Below, in pieces: positions 19,936 to 29,284 of a DNA stretch of 64,000 nt. The notes below the pieces were generated by a model that was not told the DNA's origin, did not search any database, and saw nothing but the letters and a program-made list of their open reading frames with translations. Position numbers and translations under genes: made by a program. Position 1 is the first letter of the stretch, and each line of letters starts with the position of its first letter. Origin of the DNA: Pseudomonas karstica (GTDB taxonomy: Bacteria; Pseudomonadota; Gammaproteobacteria; Pseudomonadales; Pseudomonadaceae); the NCBI RefSeq assembly GCF_009707515.1, contig NZ_WLYI01000010.1, forward strand, positions 62,001 to 126,000, written 5' to 3'.

Positions 19936-20541
19936 TTACATCGGCGGCTGGAAGCCATCTTTGCCAACCGCAACACCCCGTGCGCTTTTGCCATCCTGGG
20001 CTGGGAACACGACAACTTTGGCGCCTTTGACCAATTCATCGGCTTTGCCCGGTTCTACGTAGGCAATTGGCACATCATTGGGCACTATCAACTGCTTCTC
20101 ACCGCCCTTGTAACTAACGGTCAGCGTGCGGCCATTGGCTTTGGACAATTTGCCCACGGTTCCATTGGTCATGGTGCCAGTGCTGCCATCCGCGTTCTGC
20201 CAACCGTAATGACCTTCGCCGCTGCCCTTGAGGCTGGACTCGAAGACGGTGACTTCCAGCGCCTTCAGTGAACCGTCAGCCTGCGGAGTGGCTGCCGAGC
20301 CGACGAAGCTGTCGGGTTTGATCGAATCGATAGCCGCCTTTGACACTCGGACGATACCGGTCTTGTCAGTCAAACCGATCGTCTCGTGCGCGCCAGTACG
20401 GGTGGTGAAAGTCAGCGTGTTGTCGCTGACACTTTCGACGGTGCCACGCAGTGGCTTGATCACGGGCATATCGGCCGCAGTGGCCATGACAGCAGCACTG
20501 AGCATCAGCACGCCAAGCGTAGTGGAAAGAACAGTTTTCAT
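19936..20541 (-). CDS. exported protein of unknown function (DUF5666-like)
   Basis: A 201-residue protein with a signal peptide (residues 1-23, ending ATAAD) and a periplasmic domain of small beta strands: GTVESVSDNTLTFTTRTGA, then GTVGKLSKANGRTLTVSYKGG, a repeated RNA-binding-like or SH3-like beta motif as in DUF5666 proteins. It is the first gene of the minus-strand run leading into the cytochrome b and molybdenum oxidoreductase genes, and is divergent from the response regulator. Its role may be periplasmic sensing or metal binding, but nothing in the sequence proves this. Confidence 0.75.
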   Translation of the reverse strand: MKTVLSTTLGVLMLSAAVMATAADMPVIKPLRGTVESVSDNTLTFTTRTGAHETIGLTDKTGIVRVSKAAIDSIKPDSFVGSAATPQADGSLKALEVTVFESSLKGSGEGHYGWQNADGSTGTMTNGTVGKLSKANGRTLTVSYKGGEKQLIVPNDVPIAYVEPGKADELVKGAKVVVFPAQDGKSARGVAVGKDGFQPPM

Positions 20542-20613
20542 TGTGGCGGTTCCCTACAGGTTTTAGGTGCTGCCATCCTCTGCTCCTGTCCGGTACCGCC
20601 GGATGACCGCCGG

Positions 20614-20629
20614 ATGACATTTTTGTCAT
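20614..20629. promoter_or_regulatory. CusR/HprR-like operator, box 1
   Basis: ATGACATTTTTGTCAT is a perfect inverted repeat (ATGACA, TTTT, TGTCAT) between the divergent response-regulator gene and the exported-protein operon. It closely resembles the TGACA...TGTCA boxes known for CusR, HprR and CopR-type response regulators, the subfamily encoded alongside. Confidence 0.65.
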
Positions 20630-20648
20630 GCGCAGCATCCGCCCAAGA

Positions 20649-20664
20649 ATGACAAAAATGTAAC
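20649..20664. promoter_or_regulatory. CusR/HprR-like operator, box 2
   Basis: ATGACAAAAATGTAAC is a second, imperfect copy of the same inverted repeat, 35 bases from box 1 within the same intergenic region. Two boxes would allow control of both divergent transcripts. Confidence 0.55.
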
Positions 20665-20789
20665 CAACGCTACTCTCACAGCTGGTTACAATCCAACGCT
20701 GACAAGGCTTGCAGCGGCTCAATGAATATTTGCGGCCCGCGAGTAGCCCAGGCTGAAACCCATAATGGTGAGACCCGAGCGCCCTGACG

Positions 20790-21485
20790 ATGCATATCCT
20801 GCTGATCGAAGACGACACCAAAACCGGCGAGTACCTGAAGAAGGGGCTGGGCGAATCCGGCTACAACGTCGATTGGACTCAACACGGCGCCGATGGCCTG
20901 CACATGGCACTGGAGACATCCTACGACCTGATCGTGCTGGATGTGATGCTGCCAGGCATTGATGGTTTCCAGATCATTGAGCTATTGCGCGCCAGGCAAG
21001 ACGTTCCAGTGCTGTTCCTCACTGCCCGCGACCAACTGCAGGACCGCATTCGTGGCCTGGAACTCGGCGCTGACGACTATCTGGTGAAGCCGTTTTCCTT
21101 CACCGAATTGCTGTTGCGCATCCGCACCATCCTGCGTCGTGGGGTGGTCCGTGAAGCCGATCAATTTCACATCGCCGATCTGGAGCTGGACCTTGTGCGT
21201 CGCCGGGTGACCCGCCAGCAACAAGTGATTGCATTGACCAATAAGGAGTTCGCCCTGCTGCATCTGTTCTTGCGCCGTGAGGGCGAGGTAATGTCCCGGG
21301 CGCAGATAGCCTCGCAAGTCTGGGACATGAACTTCGACAGCGACACCAACGTGGTAGACGTAGCCGTCAAACGCCTGCGCAACAAGGTAGACATGCCCTA
21401 CCCGGTCAAACTGATCCATACCGTGCGTGGCATCGGTTATGTGTGCGAGGTGCGGTCATGTGGACCCGACGTCAGCCTTCCCTGA
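20790..21485 (+). CDS. response regulator, OmpR/CopR (heavy-metal) subfamily
   Basis: A 231-residue regulator. The receiver domain has acidic residues EDD (7-9), the phospho-acceptor Asp51 ([13 protein letters not shown]) and the lysine in YLVKPFSF. The C-terminal winged helix is of OmpR type ([22 protein letters not shown], then [12 protein letters not shown]). It is most like the CopR/CzcR/HprR group. The kinase gene overlaps its end by 28 bases. Divergent genes for a periplasmic molybdoenzyme suggest a redox or metal stimulus, like E. coli HprRS with MsrPQ. Confidence 0.93.
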   Translation: MHILLIEDDTKTGEYLKKGLGESGYNVDWTQHGADGLHMALETSYDLIVLDVMLPGIDGFQIIELLRARQDVPVLFLTARDQLQDRIRGLELGADDYLVKPFSFTELLLRIRTILRRGVVREADQFHIADLELDLVRRRVTRQQQVIALTNKEFALLHLFLRREGEVMSRAQIASQVWDMNFDSDTNVVDVAVKRLRNKVDMPYPVKLIHTVRGIGYVCEVRSCGPDVSLP

Positions 21486-22852
21486 CCCTGCGTTCGACGC
21501 TGGCTTTCGCACTGGTGGCGATGCTGACGGTGGCCGGTGCCGGGTTCTATTTGTATGGATCGATAAAGGCCTCTGTCTTGCTGTACAGCGATCATGCAGT
21601 GCTGGGGCGCCTGGATCACTTTCGCAAACTGCTGCGCTACGACCTGCCGCTGGAGAAGCTGCGTGACAGCCCGCAGATTTTCAAAAACATGCTCGACAGC
21701 GAAGACGATATTTTCATTATCGGCGAGCCAGGCCAACCGCCAGTGATCATGGTCAATCCGCTGAGTGCAAAGCTGCCTGAGTTGCCGATGGTCAATCAAG
21801 ATGCAGCCCTGACCGTGAATAGCCTGCGCAGCGGTATGACCGCCTCCGGCGCGCCGTTGCGTGCCGCCAGTGTGGAAACGATCTCTGGCGGTCGCAAGGT
21901 ACACCTTACTGCCGCGCACATCATGGGCAAGGAAATGGCCATGCTCGCAGCCTTTCGCGAGCGCATTTACCTGGCCGTCTCGGCGGCCTTCCTGCTCACT
22001 GCATTGCTCGGTTACATGCTGCTGCGTCGAGGGCTTAAACCCTTGCACACGATGGCCGCGCACGCCGCAAACATATCACCCAAGCACCTCGATAGCAGGA
22101 TGAACAGCGAACATACGCCGATTGAATTGCAACAGTTGAACGACGCCTATAACGCCATGCTTGATCGTCTCGCCGACGGTTATCAGCGGTTGATGCAGTT
22201 TTCCGCAGACCTGGCTCACGAAATACGTACGCCTATAGGGTCGTTGATGGGCCACTGCCAGGTTGCCCTGCGCCAATCACGGAGCGAGGACGAATACCAG
22301 GCGCTGCTGGCTTCGAACCTGGAGGAGCTGGAGCGCATTTCACGCATGGTCGAAAGTATTCTGTTCCTTGCTCGCGCCGACGAAGCGCAATCGGTAGTCG
22401 AGCGTCAGCCGCTCTCCCTGCATGACGAACTGCAACGCATTGCCGGGTACTTCGAAGGCCTGGCCGAAGAACGACAGATGACAGTGCATGCCACTGGCGA
22501 TGGCACCCTGAAGGCGGACCCGCTGCTGCTGCGCCGGGCATTGAGCAATCTGGTTGCGAATGCTATTCGCTATGCCGATGAAGGCAGCGAGATTCTGATG
22601 CGCGCGACAGCTGCCAACGGCGGCTGGCGGATCGAAGTGGAGAATCAAGGTCCGATGCTGACCGATGCGACCCTGCGCAAGCTGTTCGACCGGTTTTACC
22701 GGGGCGATGCCTCGCGTCACCAAAGCTCTGACTCCAACGGCCTGGGCCTGGCCATCGTCACGGCAATCATGCAACTGCATGGCGGCGAGGTGAGCGTGAA
22801 ACAACCGCAGCCGGGGACTATCTGTTTTACATTGTTTTTCCCGACTGCGTGA
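21458..22852 (+). CDS. sensor histidine kinase, heavy-metal-sensor-like
   Basis: About 464 residues from the ATG at 21458 inside the end of the response-regulator gene. It has TM1 (residues about 13-35), a periplasmic sensor region, TM2 (about 170-190), a HAMP segment, the H-box [15 protein letters not shown] with phospho-acceptor His254, an N-box ([13 protein letters not shown]) and a G-box ([13 protein letters not shown]). It pairs with the regulator upstream. The heavy-metal-sensor (CusS/HprS) layout is clear, but the periplasmic ligand cannot be read from sequence. Confidence 0.92.
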   Translation: MWTRRQPSLTLRSTLAFALVAMLTVAGAGFYLYGSIKASVLLYSDHAVLGRLDHFRKLLRYDLPLEKLRDSPQIFKNMLDSEDDIFIIGEPGQPPVIMVNPLSAKLPELPMVNQDAALTVNSLRSGMTASGAPLRAASVETISGGRKVHLTAAHIMGKEMAMLAAFRERIYLAVSAAFLLTALLGYMLLRRGLKPLHTMAAHAANISPKHLDSRMNSEHTPIELQQLNDAYNAMLDRLADGYQRLMQFSADLAHEIRTPIGSLMGHCQVALRQSRSEDEYQALLASNLEELERISRMVESILFLARADEAQSVVERQPLSLHDELQRIAGYFEGLAEERQMTVHATGDGTLKADPLLLRRALSNLVANAIRYADEGSEILMRATAANGGWRIEVENQGPMLTDATLRKLFDRFYRGDASRHQSSDSNGLGLAIVTAIMQLHGGEVSVKQPQPGTICFTLFFPTA

Positions 22853-23014
22853 ATGACGGTCTTCGCGGATATCCTGATGCCATCCTTGCGAAATAGCGCG
22901 CACTGTAAACCGTAGCTGCGGGACAGACGGGTAACTCGGCGGCAGCAGGCGAATATCGCTGAAGGCCTATTCCCGGCCAAAACGCAGCGCCGGGCGTTCC
23001 CACGGAGGATGAGG

Positions 23015-24346
23015 TCAGGCCTGCGCACCGATCACGACGATAGCGCTGCGCCGCTCGTTGAGGGCATAAGCCGTCATCGCCAAGGCTGCGACAGCACCGG
23101 GAATGGCAAAGGCCATGAAATTCAGTTGCAGCGGCAACTCGACCCCCATCAGCGCGCCGCCCAGCAACGGACCAACGATGGCACCATTGCGACCAATGCC
23201 CGAGGCCCAACCCAGGCCGGTGGAACGAATCGACAACCCGTAGAGTTGAGCTGCACCGGCATACAGCAGAATTTGCGTGCCAATGGTGGTGGCGCCAGCA
23301 ACGAAGATCAACAGGTACAGGACCGGCATCGGGCTGTTGATACCCAGCAGGCTGATTGATACCGCCGCGGCGATAAAGAAGGCAATCATGACTTTCACCA
23401 GGTTCAACCGATCCCCCAGCCAACCCCCGACAATCGCCCCAGCCATGCCACCGAAGTTCAGCGCCAACAGGAACGACAGGCTCGACCCCAGGCTGTAGCC
23501 CGCGCCCGCCATCAGCTTTGGCAGCCAGGAACTTAGGGCGTAGACCATCAACAGGCAGCAGAAGAATGCGATCCAGATCGCCAGTGTGCGCACGGCCAGG
23601 CCATGGCGAAACAGCTCCAGTACGGAGGCGCTTTTACCCTTGCCATCGCTGATCAGCAACTCGTCCTCGGCGCTGATCTGGCTTTCAGGTGCCAGGCGCT
23701 TGAGCAGTATTCGCGCCTGTTGCAGCCGGCCCTGGCGAATGAGGAAAACGATAGATTCAGGCAGCAGGTACAGAATCAACGGGAGCAGCAACAGCGGCAG
23801 CGTCGCGACGAAAAACATCGACGACCAGCCAAAGCGCGGCAGCATGAAAATCCCCACGGCAGCTGAGAGCATGCCGCCCAGGGAATAGCCGCTAAACATC
23901 AGCGCCACCAAGGTGCTGCGCATTTTCTTCGGGGCGTATTCATTCATCAGTGCAACCGCATTGGGCATCAGCCCGCCGCAGCCGAGCCCGGCGATAAAGC
24001 GACATATACCGAACTCGGTGGGGCTGCTGGCAAAACCGTTGACCACGGTGGCGACGCTGAACAGCGCAACGCAAATGGCAATGCCTTTCTTGCGGCCTAT
24101 CCTGTCTGCCAGGCTGCCGAAGGCCAGCGCGCCGAACATCATGCCAAAGAGCGCGTAACTGCCCAGCGCCCCAGCCTGTAAAGGCGACAGCCCCCACTCT
24201 TTCATAATGGCCGGCAAAACCACACCGTAGATAAACAAATCATAGCCGTCGAAGATCAACAGCAAGGCACACAGGCCCATCACTAACCAGTGGAACCGGC
24301 TGAAACGGGCGTTATCGATAATCGAATGGACGTCATGGGTACGCAT
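23015..24346 (-). CDS. benK: benzoate MFS transporter (AAHS family, BenK-like)
   Basis: About 443 residues from the ATG at 24346 (GAGAG 7 bases upstream). A 12-helix aromatic acid:H+ symporter: the helix 1 motif LLIFDGYDLFIYGVVLPAIM contains the DGXD signature of the AAHS family, and GSLADRIGRKKGIA is the helix 2-3 loop. As the last gene of the ben cluster it most likely imports benzoate. It follows benD with about 54 bases between. Confidence 0.9.
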   Translation of the reverse strand: MRTHDVHSIIDNARFSRFHWLVMGLCALLLIFDGYDLFIYGVVLPAIMKEWGLSPLQAGALGSYALFGMMFGALAFGSLADRIGRKKGIAICVALFSVATVVNGFASSPTEFGICRFIAGLGCGGLMPNAVALMNEYAPKKMRSTLVALMFSGYSLGGMLSAAVGIFMLPRFGWSSMFFVATLPLLLLPLILYLLPESIVFLIRQGRLQQARILLKRLAPESQISAEDELLISDGKGKSASVLELFRHGLAVRTLAIWIAFFCCLLMVYALSSWLPKLMAGAGYSLGSSLSFLLALNFGGMAGAIVGGWLGDRLNLVKVMIAFFIAAAVSISLLGINSPMPVLYLLIFVAGATTIGTQILLYAGAAQLYGLSIRSTGLGWASGIGRNGAIVGPLLGGALMGVELPLQLNFMAFAIPGAVAALAMTAYALNERRSAIVVIGAQA

Positions 24347-24400
24347 GGCAGTGCTCTCATTATTGTTGTTGTGAGTCAGTGTCTGCAGGTACATGTCGGA

Positions 24401-25162
24401 TCAGCCCAGGTCACCGCCTCCCACCGGCAAGGTGACACCCGTGATATATGAGGCTTCGTCAGAGGCCAGAAACAGAATCGCGCCGGCTTGTTCGTCAATG
24501 CTGCCGTAGCGCTTCATCAGGCTGCTGTCGAGGGTCTGGTCGACGATCTGCTGATACCACACGCGTTCCTGCTCGCTTTGCGGCTGGCCGTTGCGCGGGA
24601 TGCGGCGCGGCGGTGCTTCGGTGCCGCCCGGCGCGGTGGCGTTGACCCGGATGCCGCTGCCGGCGGTTTCCAGGGCCAGGCAGGCAGTCAGGGCATTGAC
24701 GCCGCCCTTGGCCGCGCCATACGGCACCCGATTGACGCCGCGGGTAGCGATGGAGGAAACGTTGACAATCGCGCCGCTGCCCTGCTCCAGCATGTAGGGC
24801 AATACGCAGTGGCAACACCACAGCGTCGGGAACAGCGAGCGGCGCACTTCGGCTTCTATTTCCTGTTCGCCATAGTGTTCGAACGGCTTGGCCCAGATTG
24901 TCCCGCCAACGTTGTTGACCAGAATGTCGATACTCCCGAAGCGGGCCTTGGCGGCCGCCATCACCCGGGCACACTCGGCATGCTGTTCAAGGTCGGCGGT
25001 AAGGACCAGGGCGTGTTCATGCTGCAATTCATGAACGAGCTCCGAGCGGTCGACGGCGACCAGCCAGGCACCCTCCTCCAGCAGACGCTCGGCAACACGA
25101 CGGCCGATGCCCTGGGCTGCGCCGGTAACCAGCGCAACCTTGTTGTTGAAACGTAAAGTCAT
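24401..25162 (-). CDS. benD: benzoate cis-diol dehydrogenase
   Basis: About 253-residue short-chain dehydrogenase converting the benzoate 1,2-cis-diol to catechol with loss of CO2. It has the cofactor motif VTGAAQGIG, the catalytic serine in VNVSSIATRGV and the catalytic YxxxK in YGAAKGG. The ATG at 25162 is preferred because GAGGA lies 7 bases before it and just after the benC stop; an in-frame ATG at 25183 would overlap benC. Catechol made here needs cat genes, which are not in the window. Confidence 0.93.
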   Translation of the reverse strand: MTLRFNNKVALVTGAAQGIGRRVAERLLEEGAWLVAVDRSELVHELQHEHALVLTADLEQHAECARVMAAAKARFGSIDILVNNVGGTIWAKPFEHYGEQEIEAEVRRSLFPTLWCCHCVLPYMLEQGSGAIVNVSSIATRGVNRVPYGAAKGGVNALTACLALETAGSGIRVNATAPGGTEAPPRRIPRNGQPQSEQERVWYQQIVDQTLDSSLMKRYGSIDEQAGAILFLASDEASYITGVTLPVGGGDLG

Positions 25163-25172
25163 GATGATTTCC

Positions 25173-26207
25173 TCAGGCGGCATCGCCGGTGGAACAGGCC
25201 GCCACGATGGCGTTAGGCGTGAACTTCTCGTAATGAAAGCTGGCCGGCGTCACGCCCTGGTTTTTGAAGTGTTGACGCACGGCATCGACCATCGGCGGTG
25301 GCCCGCAGAGGTATACATCGACATCGCCGTCGTTCAGCGCACTTTCAGCCATGTGCTGGGTGACATAGCCCTGCTGCGAATGAAGGGTCTGGGGATCGGC
25401 CACGCACGTGACAAAAGTGAAGTTGGGCAACTGCACGGCGAACGCTTGCAAAGCCTCGACCATCACCAGGTCCTGATCCCGCGTCACCCCGTAGATCAGC
25501 GTGACCTGGCGAGTCTCCTTGCGTTCGGCCAACACTTGAAGCATCGACAGAAAGGGCGCAAGGCCAGTGCCGCCGGCGAGAAACAACAATGGCCGGGTAA
25601 CTTCACGCAGGTAGAAACTGCCCAGCGGCCCGGTCATCGGCACCGCGTCGCCCGGCTGGGCGTGCTCCAGCCAACCACTCATCAGGCCGCCGGGTACATG
25701 CTTGATCAAAAAGCTGGTGAGCTTTTCGCCGGGGCGGTTGCTGAACGAGTAAGAGCGGGTTTGCCCGCTGCCGGGAACGCCAATATTGACATACTGGCCA
25801 GGGAGGAAGACCGGTGCCTGATCCAGCTCGAAACTGACCTCCAGGGCGGCGTCGGCATGGCGGGTAATGTTTGAGACTGTGGCGGCAAACTGCGCCGTCC
25901 CGGTCTTGCATGCGCTGGACGACACGGGCACGGCAATCACGCAATCGGAGCTCGGCACCATTTGGCAAGTCAGGATCTGGCGCTCCTGCGCCTCATCCTC
26001 GCTTAGCGCGTCTTCGATGTAATCATCACCCAAGTCATAGGCGCCGGTTTCGCAGCGGCACTTACAGGTGCCGCATACGCCGTCGGAGCAGTCCATGGGC
26101 AGGTTGATACGTTGGCGAAAAGCGGCATCGAGGACCTTTTCACCCACCTTGCAGTCGATGAAACGGGTGATCCCGTCCTCGAAGTTCAGGGCTATGGAGT
26201 ACGTCAT
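25173..26207 (-). CDS. benC: benzoate 1,2-dioxygenase reductase component
   Basis: A 344-residue NADH-dependent electron-transfer protein. The N-terminal plant-type [2Fe-2S] domain has cysteines 40, 45, 48 and 81 (DCSDGVCGTCKC ... LTC). The FAD domain has RSYSFSNRP and the NAD domain LFLAGGTGLAPFLSML, ending with DVYLCGPPPMVDAV. It supplies electrons to the BenAB oxygenase. It lies 10 bases after benB and 10 bases before the benD start, within one operon. Confidence 0.95.
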   Translation of the reverse strand: MTYSIALNFEDGITRFIDCKVGEKVLDAAFRQRINLPMDCSDGVCGTCKCRCETGAYDLGDDYIEDALSEDEAQERQILTCQMVPSSDCVIAVPVSSSACKTGTAQFAATVSNITRHADAALEVSFELDQAPVFLPGQYVNIGVPGSGQTRSYSFSNRPGEKLTSFLIKHVPGGLMSGWLEHAQPGDAVPMTGPLGSFYLREVTRPLLFLAGGTGLAPFLSMLQVLAERKETRQVTLIYGVTRDQDLVMVEALQAFAVQLPNFTFVTCVADPQTLHSQQGYVTQHMAESALNDGDVDVYLCGPPPMVDAVRQHFKNQGVTPASFHYEKFTPNAIVAACSTGDAA

Positions 26208-26217
26208 GGGTGTGTCC

Positions 26218-26706
26218 TCAGATGTGGTAAATATCGATGACCTGATGGATGTAGTCGTTTTTCAGCACCACTTTCTTACGCGTGATCAGCGGCTGTTCGG
26301 CGCTGATATCCAGGCGGTAAAACGAGGTGCCGAAATACGAATCCGTGGTCTTGTATCGATGGCTGAGGGTCTGCCAGTTGAACCGCAGCTCCACGTTCTG
26401 GCCGTCGTCGGCCAGTACTTCCAGGTTGGTGAGCAAATGCGCGGTGCGCGGCTCCGGCATGCTGGCGCTCGAACGCTCGGTCTTGATGCGAAAAACACGG
26501 TCTTCCAGGCCGTCACGGCTGGGGTAATAAATCAGCGAAATTTCGCTCTGCGGATCTTCAGTCAGCGTGTCATGGTCGTCCCAGGCGGGCATCCAGAACT
26601 CAACCTTGGGCGAATAGCATTCCAGCCACTCGTCCCACTGGCGATCGTCCAGCAAGCGCGCTTCGCGGTAGAGAAAGTCGAGCAGGCGATCGCGGGAAAT
26701 GCTCAT
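26218..26706 (-). CDS. benB: benzoate 1,2-dioxygenase small (beta) subunit
   Basis: A 162-residue beta subunit of the aromatic-ring-hydroxylating dioxygenase family (NTF2/SnoaL-like fold), with the typical start DFLYREARLLDDRQWDEWLE and SYFGTSFYRLDI. It has a structural role in the hexameric oxygenase. Its ATG overlaps the end of benA by 4 bases, which fits stoichiometric coupled translation. Confidence 0.95.
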   Translation of the reverse strand: MSISRDRLLDFLYREARLLDDRQWDEWLECYSPKVEFWMPAWDDHDTLTEDPQSEISLIYYPSRDGLEDRVFRIKTERSSASMPEPRTAHLLTNLEVLADDGQNVELRFNWQTLSHRYKTTDSYFGTSFYRLDISAEQPLITRKKVVLKNDYIHQVIDIYHI

Positions 26707-28079
26707 GACTGCACCTCCTTATCGGTGGCAATCAACCCTTGCTGTTCAAGCTCGATGGCACGTTGCAAGCTCGCCGCCCAATGCGCATGCTGGCGCACGA
26801 ACAGGCCTTCATCTTCGGTTTTCACGCCGCTGAGCTGCGGGTTGATACCCATGGCCCGGGCATTCTCATCAGCGCCTTCGACCCATTGTTTGGCGCCTCG
26901 GCTGAGGTCATTCCACAAGGTAGTCGCGCCTTGATAGCCAACCTGGCAGGCGCGGAACTCTTCCAGGTCGTCAGGCGTACCCATGCCACTGACGTTGAAG
27001 AAATCCTCGTACTGGCGGATGCGTGTCGCCCGTTCCTGGGCACTTTCGCCCTTGGGCGCCATGCAATAAATCGTCACCTCGGTCTTGTCGACCGCGATAG
27101 GCCGCACCACACGGATCTGCGTCGAGAACTGATCCATCAGGTAGACGTTGGGATAGAGGCAGAGATTGCGCGTCTGGTCGACGATAAAGTCGGCACGCTC
27201 CTGGCCCAGGCGCTCGGCCAGCTCCTCGCGATGCGCATGCACTGGACGCACTTGCGGATTGAGCAGGTGGGTCCACAGCAGGATATGACCGTGCTCGAAG
27301 GCATACACGCCGCCGAGGCTTTTGGACCAGCCATTGGCGTCGACAGTGCGCGTGCCTTCGGCCTCGTAGTTGCGCCGGCCCATGGTTGCCGAGTAGTTCC
27401 AGTGCACCGAGCTGACGTGATAACCATCGGCGCCATTCTCGATCTGCAGCTTCCAGTTGCCATCGTAGACATAGGTCGAACTGCCGCGTAGCACCTCCAG
27501 GCCCTGCGGTGCCTGATCGACCATCTGGTCAATGATGACGCGGGTTTCGCCCAAATAATCGCTCAGCTCCGGCACCGCTTCGCTGAGGCTGCCAAACAGG
27601 AAACCCCGGTAGTTTTCGAAACGGCCCAGGCGCTTGAGGTCGTGCGAGCCGTCGCAATCGAAACTGTCGGGATAGGCGCCGCCTTTGGCATCCTTCACTT
27701 TGAGCAGCTTGCCGGCGTTGCTGAACGTCCAGCCGTGAAACGGGCAGGTAAACGAACCCTTGTTACCTTGCTTGCGCCGGCAGAGCATAGCGCCACGGTG
27801 AGCACAGGCATTGACCAGGCCGTGCAGTACAGCCTGTTTATCTCGGGTGATGACGACCGGCTGACGGCCAATCCAGGTGGTGAAATAGTCGTTGATTTCC
27901 GGCACCTGGCTTTCATGCGCCAGGTAGACCCAGCCACTTTCGAAAATGTGCTTCATTTCCAGGGCGAACAGGTCGGGGTCGGTAAAGATATCGCGGCGGC
28001 AGCGGAAAACCCCGGTGGCGGGATCATCTTGAACGCTATCGCTGAGTTGGCGTGCGAGTCGGTCGAGCGTGCTGATCAT
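26703..28079 (-). CDS. benA: benzoate 1,2-dioxygenase large (alpha) subunit
   Basis: A 458-residue catalytic subunit. The Rieske motif C92-A-H94 ... C112-P-F-H115 is complete, and the mononuclear iron site is found around NGADGYHVSSVHWNY. With BenB and BenC it converts benzoate to 1,2-dihydroxy-cyclohexadiene-carboxylate. It is the first structural gene after benR; a BenR-type operator lies in the 106-base gap upstream. Length and domain order are those of BenA/XylX. Confidence 0.95.
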   Translation of the reverse strand: MISTLDRLARQLSDSVQDDPATGVFRCRRDIFTDPDLFALEMKHIFESGWVYLAHESQVPEINDYFTTWIGRQPVVITRDKQAVLHGLVNACAHRGAMLCRRKQGNKGSFTCPFHGWTFSNAGKLLKVKDAKGGAYPDSFDCDGSHDLKRLGRFENYRGFLFGSLSEAVPELSDYLGETRVIIDQMVDQAPQGLEVLRGSSTYVYDGNWKLQIENGADGYHVSSVHWNYSATMGRRNYEAEGTRTVDANGWSKSLGGVYAFEHGHILLWTHLLNPQVRPVHAHREELAERLGQERADFIVDQTRNLCLYPNVYLMDQFSTQIRVVRPIAVDKTEVTIYCMAPKGESAQERATRIRQYEDFFNVSGMGTPDDLEEFRACQVGYQGATTLWNDLSRGAKQWVEGADENARAMGINPQLSGVKTEDEGLFVRQHAHWAASLQRAIELEQQGLIATDKEVQS

Positions 28080-28144
28080 GGGGTAGGCCCTCCGTTGTTC
28101 TTGTATCAGGCCCCCTCACCTTATGTGCTTGCCCTGCCCCCCAA

Positions 28145-28180
28145 TATCCGCTGACTGCAAATCGCTATCCGCCCGGCGCG
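28145..28180 (-). promoter_or_regulatory. BenR/XylS-type direct-repeat operator upstream of benA
   Basis: Read on the minus strand, a full half-site TGCA-N6-GGATA (28159 to 28145) is preceded by a second, degenerate one, CGCG-N6-GGATA (28180 to 28166). The 21-base period matches the two 15-base direct repeats separated by 6 bases described for XylS/BenR sites. It lies about 65 bases before the benA start codon. Confidence 0.75.
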
Positions 28181-28185
28181 CCCTT

Positions 28186-29133
28186 TTATCTTTGCCGCCG
28201 CCAGGTCTGCGAAGGCAGCTCGCCAAAGCGCTTGCGGTACGACTCGGAGAAGCGCCCCAGATGCAGAAAGCCGTAATCGAGCGCCACTTCCGTGACACTG
28301 CGCGCCTTGGCCAACTGCAACACCGCATGCACCCGCTCCAGCTTGCGCTGACGCATATAGTCACGGGGTGACAAGCCCACCTGGCGTTCGAAAAGGGTGT
28401 ACAGCGAGCGCTCGCCAACCCTTGCCACCGCCATCAGTTGTTTGACGCTGATATCTTCGGTCAAGTGTTCTTCAATGAATTGTCGCACCGGCTCGAAACC
28501 ACCGCGCTCATCAGGCCGGGGAACAACCCGCAGGACATTGTTGGTCAGCAGCGCCAGGAGCTTGTTCGCCACAATCCGCTCATACAGGGCCTGCACTTCA
28601 GACTCTGCAGCATTCTCGGCCTCATGGCAGATCAACCCCAGCAGTGGCAGGAAACCGCCCATTTCGGTGAGGTCATGGCGCGCGGCAACGAAGCGGATGC
28701 CTTGCTGTGGAAGCGTCCAGTGCTGCTCAAGGCAAGCGTTCTCGAGTAGGCGCACAGGCAGTTTGATGATGAATTTTTCGCAATCTGCGGAATAGGTCAG
28801 GTCCACGGGATCATCAGGATTGATCAGCAGAACTTCGCCAGGCCCCAATACCTGTTCCTGGCCACGGGACGTCGAGCGGCAATGGCCTTGCAGCAGAATC
28901 TGCAGGTGGTAAATCGTCTCCAGCGCTGTCGACGTCACCCTCACCGGGGCGCCATAACGGATACGGCACAAATCCAGGCTGGAGAAGGTTCGATGGCTGA
29001 TGCTCGCCTGGGGCCGGCCTTTGGGTGGCAGGCGGATACAATGGCTGCCAACATGCTGATTGACGTAGTCCGACACGGCATGGGGGTCGGCACGATCGAA
29101 AATCTGGCTGCGCTCACTCAATAGCACGGTCAT
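28186..29133 (-). CDS. benR: AraC/XylS-family activator of the ben operon
   Basis: A 315-residue regulator. The N-terminal effector domain (about 1-200) has the AraC-binding-like segment and the C-terminal double HTH begins at about 215 (VRQFIEEHLTEDISVKQLMAVARVGERSLYTLFERQ) and ends with EVALDYGFLHLGRFSESYRKRFGE. It is 106 bases upstream of benA on the same strand. BenR is known to activate benABCD in response to benzoate; the operator found before benA agrees. Confidence 0.93.
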   Translation of the reverse strand: MTVLLSERSQIFDRADPHAVSDYVNQHVGSHCIRLPPKGRPQASISHRTFSSLDLCRIRYGAPVRVTSTALETIYHLQILLQGHCRSTSRGQEQVLGPGEVLLINPDDPVDLTYSADCEKFIIKLPVRLLENACLEQHWTLPQQGIRFVAARHDLTEMGGFLPLLGLICHEAENAAESEVQALYERIVANKLLALLTNNVLRVVPRPDERGGFEPVRQFIEEHLTEDISVKQLMAVARVGERSLYTLFERQVGLSPRDYMRQRKLERVHAVLQLAKARSVTEVALDYGFLHLGRFSESYRKRFGELPSQTWRRQR

Positions 29134-29269
29134 GGTTGCGTCTCTTATATTTTTATTGGGCCCAGGCTGATGCCAAGATGCCCCGCTGGCAAGACCTGTG
29201 TGGCAGCAGTTTGGAAATCACGGCAGATTCAGTGGCTTGACCATCATGTGTTCGGTTAACACTATGGGT

Positions 29270-29284
29270 ATCGAAACGTTCGAT
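29270..29284. promoter_or_regulatory. LysR-type palindrome, distal
   Basis: ATCGAAACGTTCGAT is an inverted repeat (ATCGAA, ACG, TTCGAT) of the ATC-N9-GAT form used by LysR regulators. It lies about 360 bases before mexE and could be a second site or chance. Confidence 0.35.
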
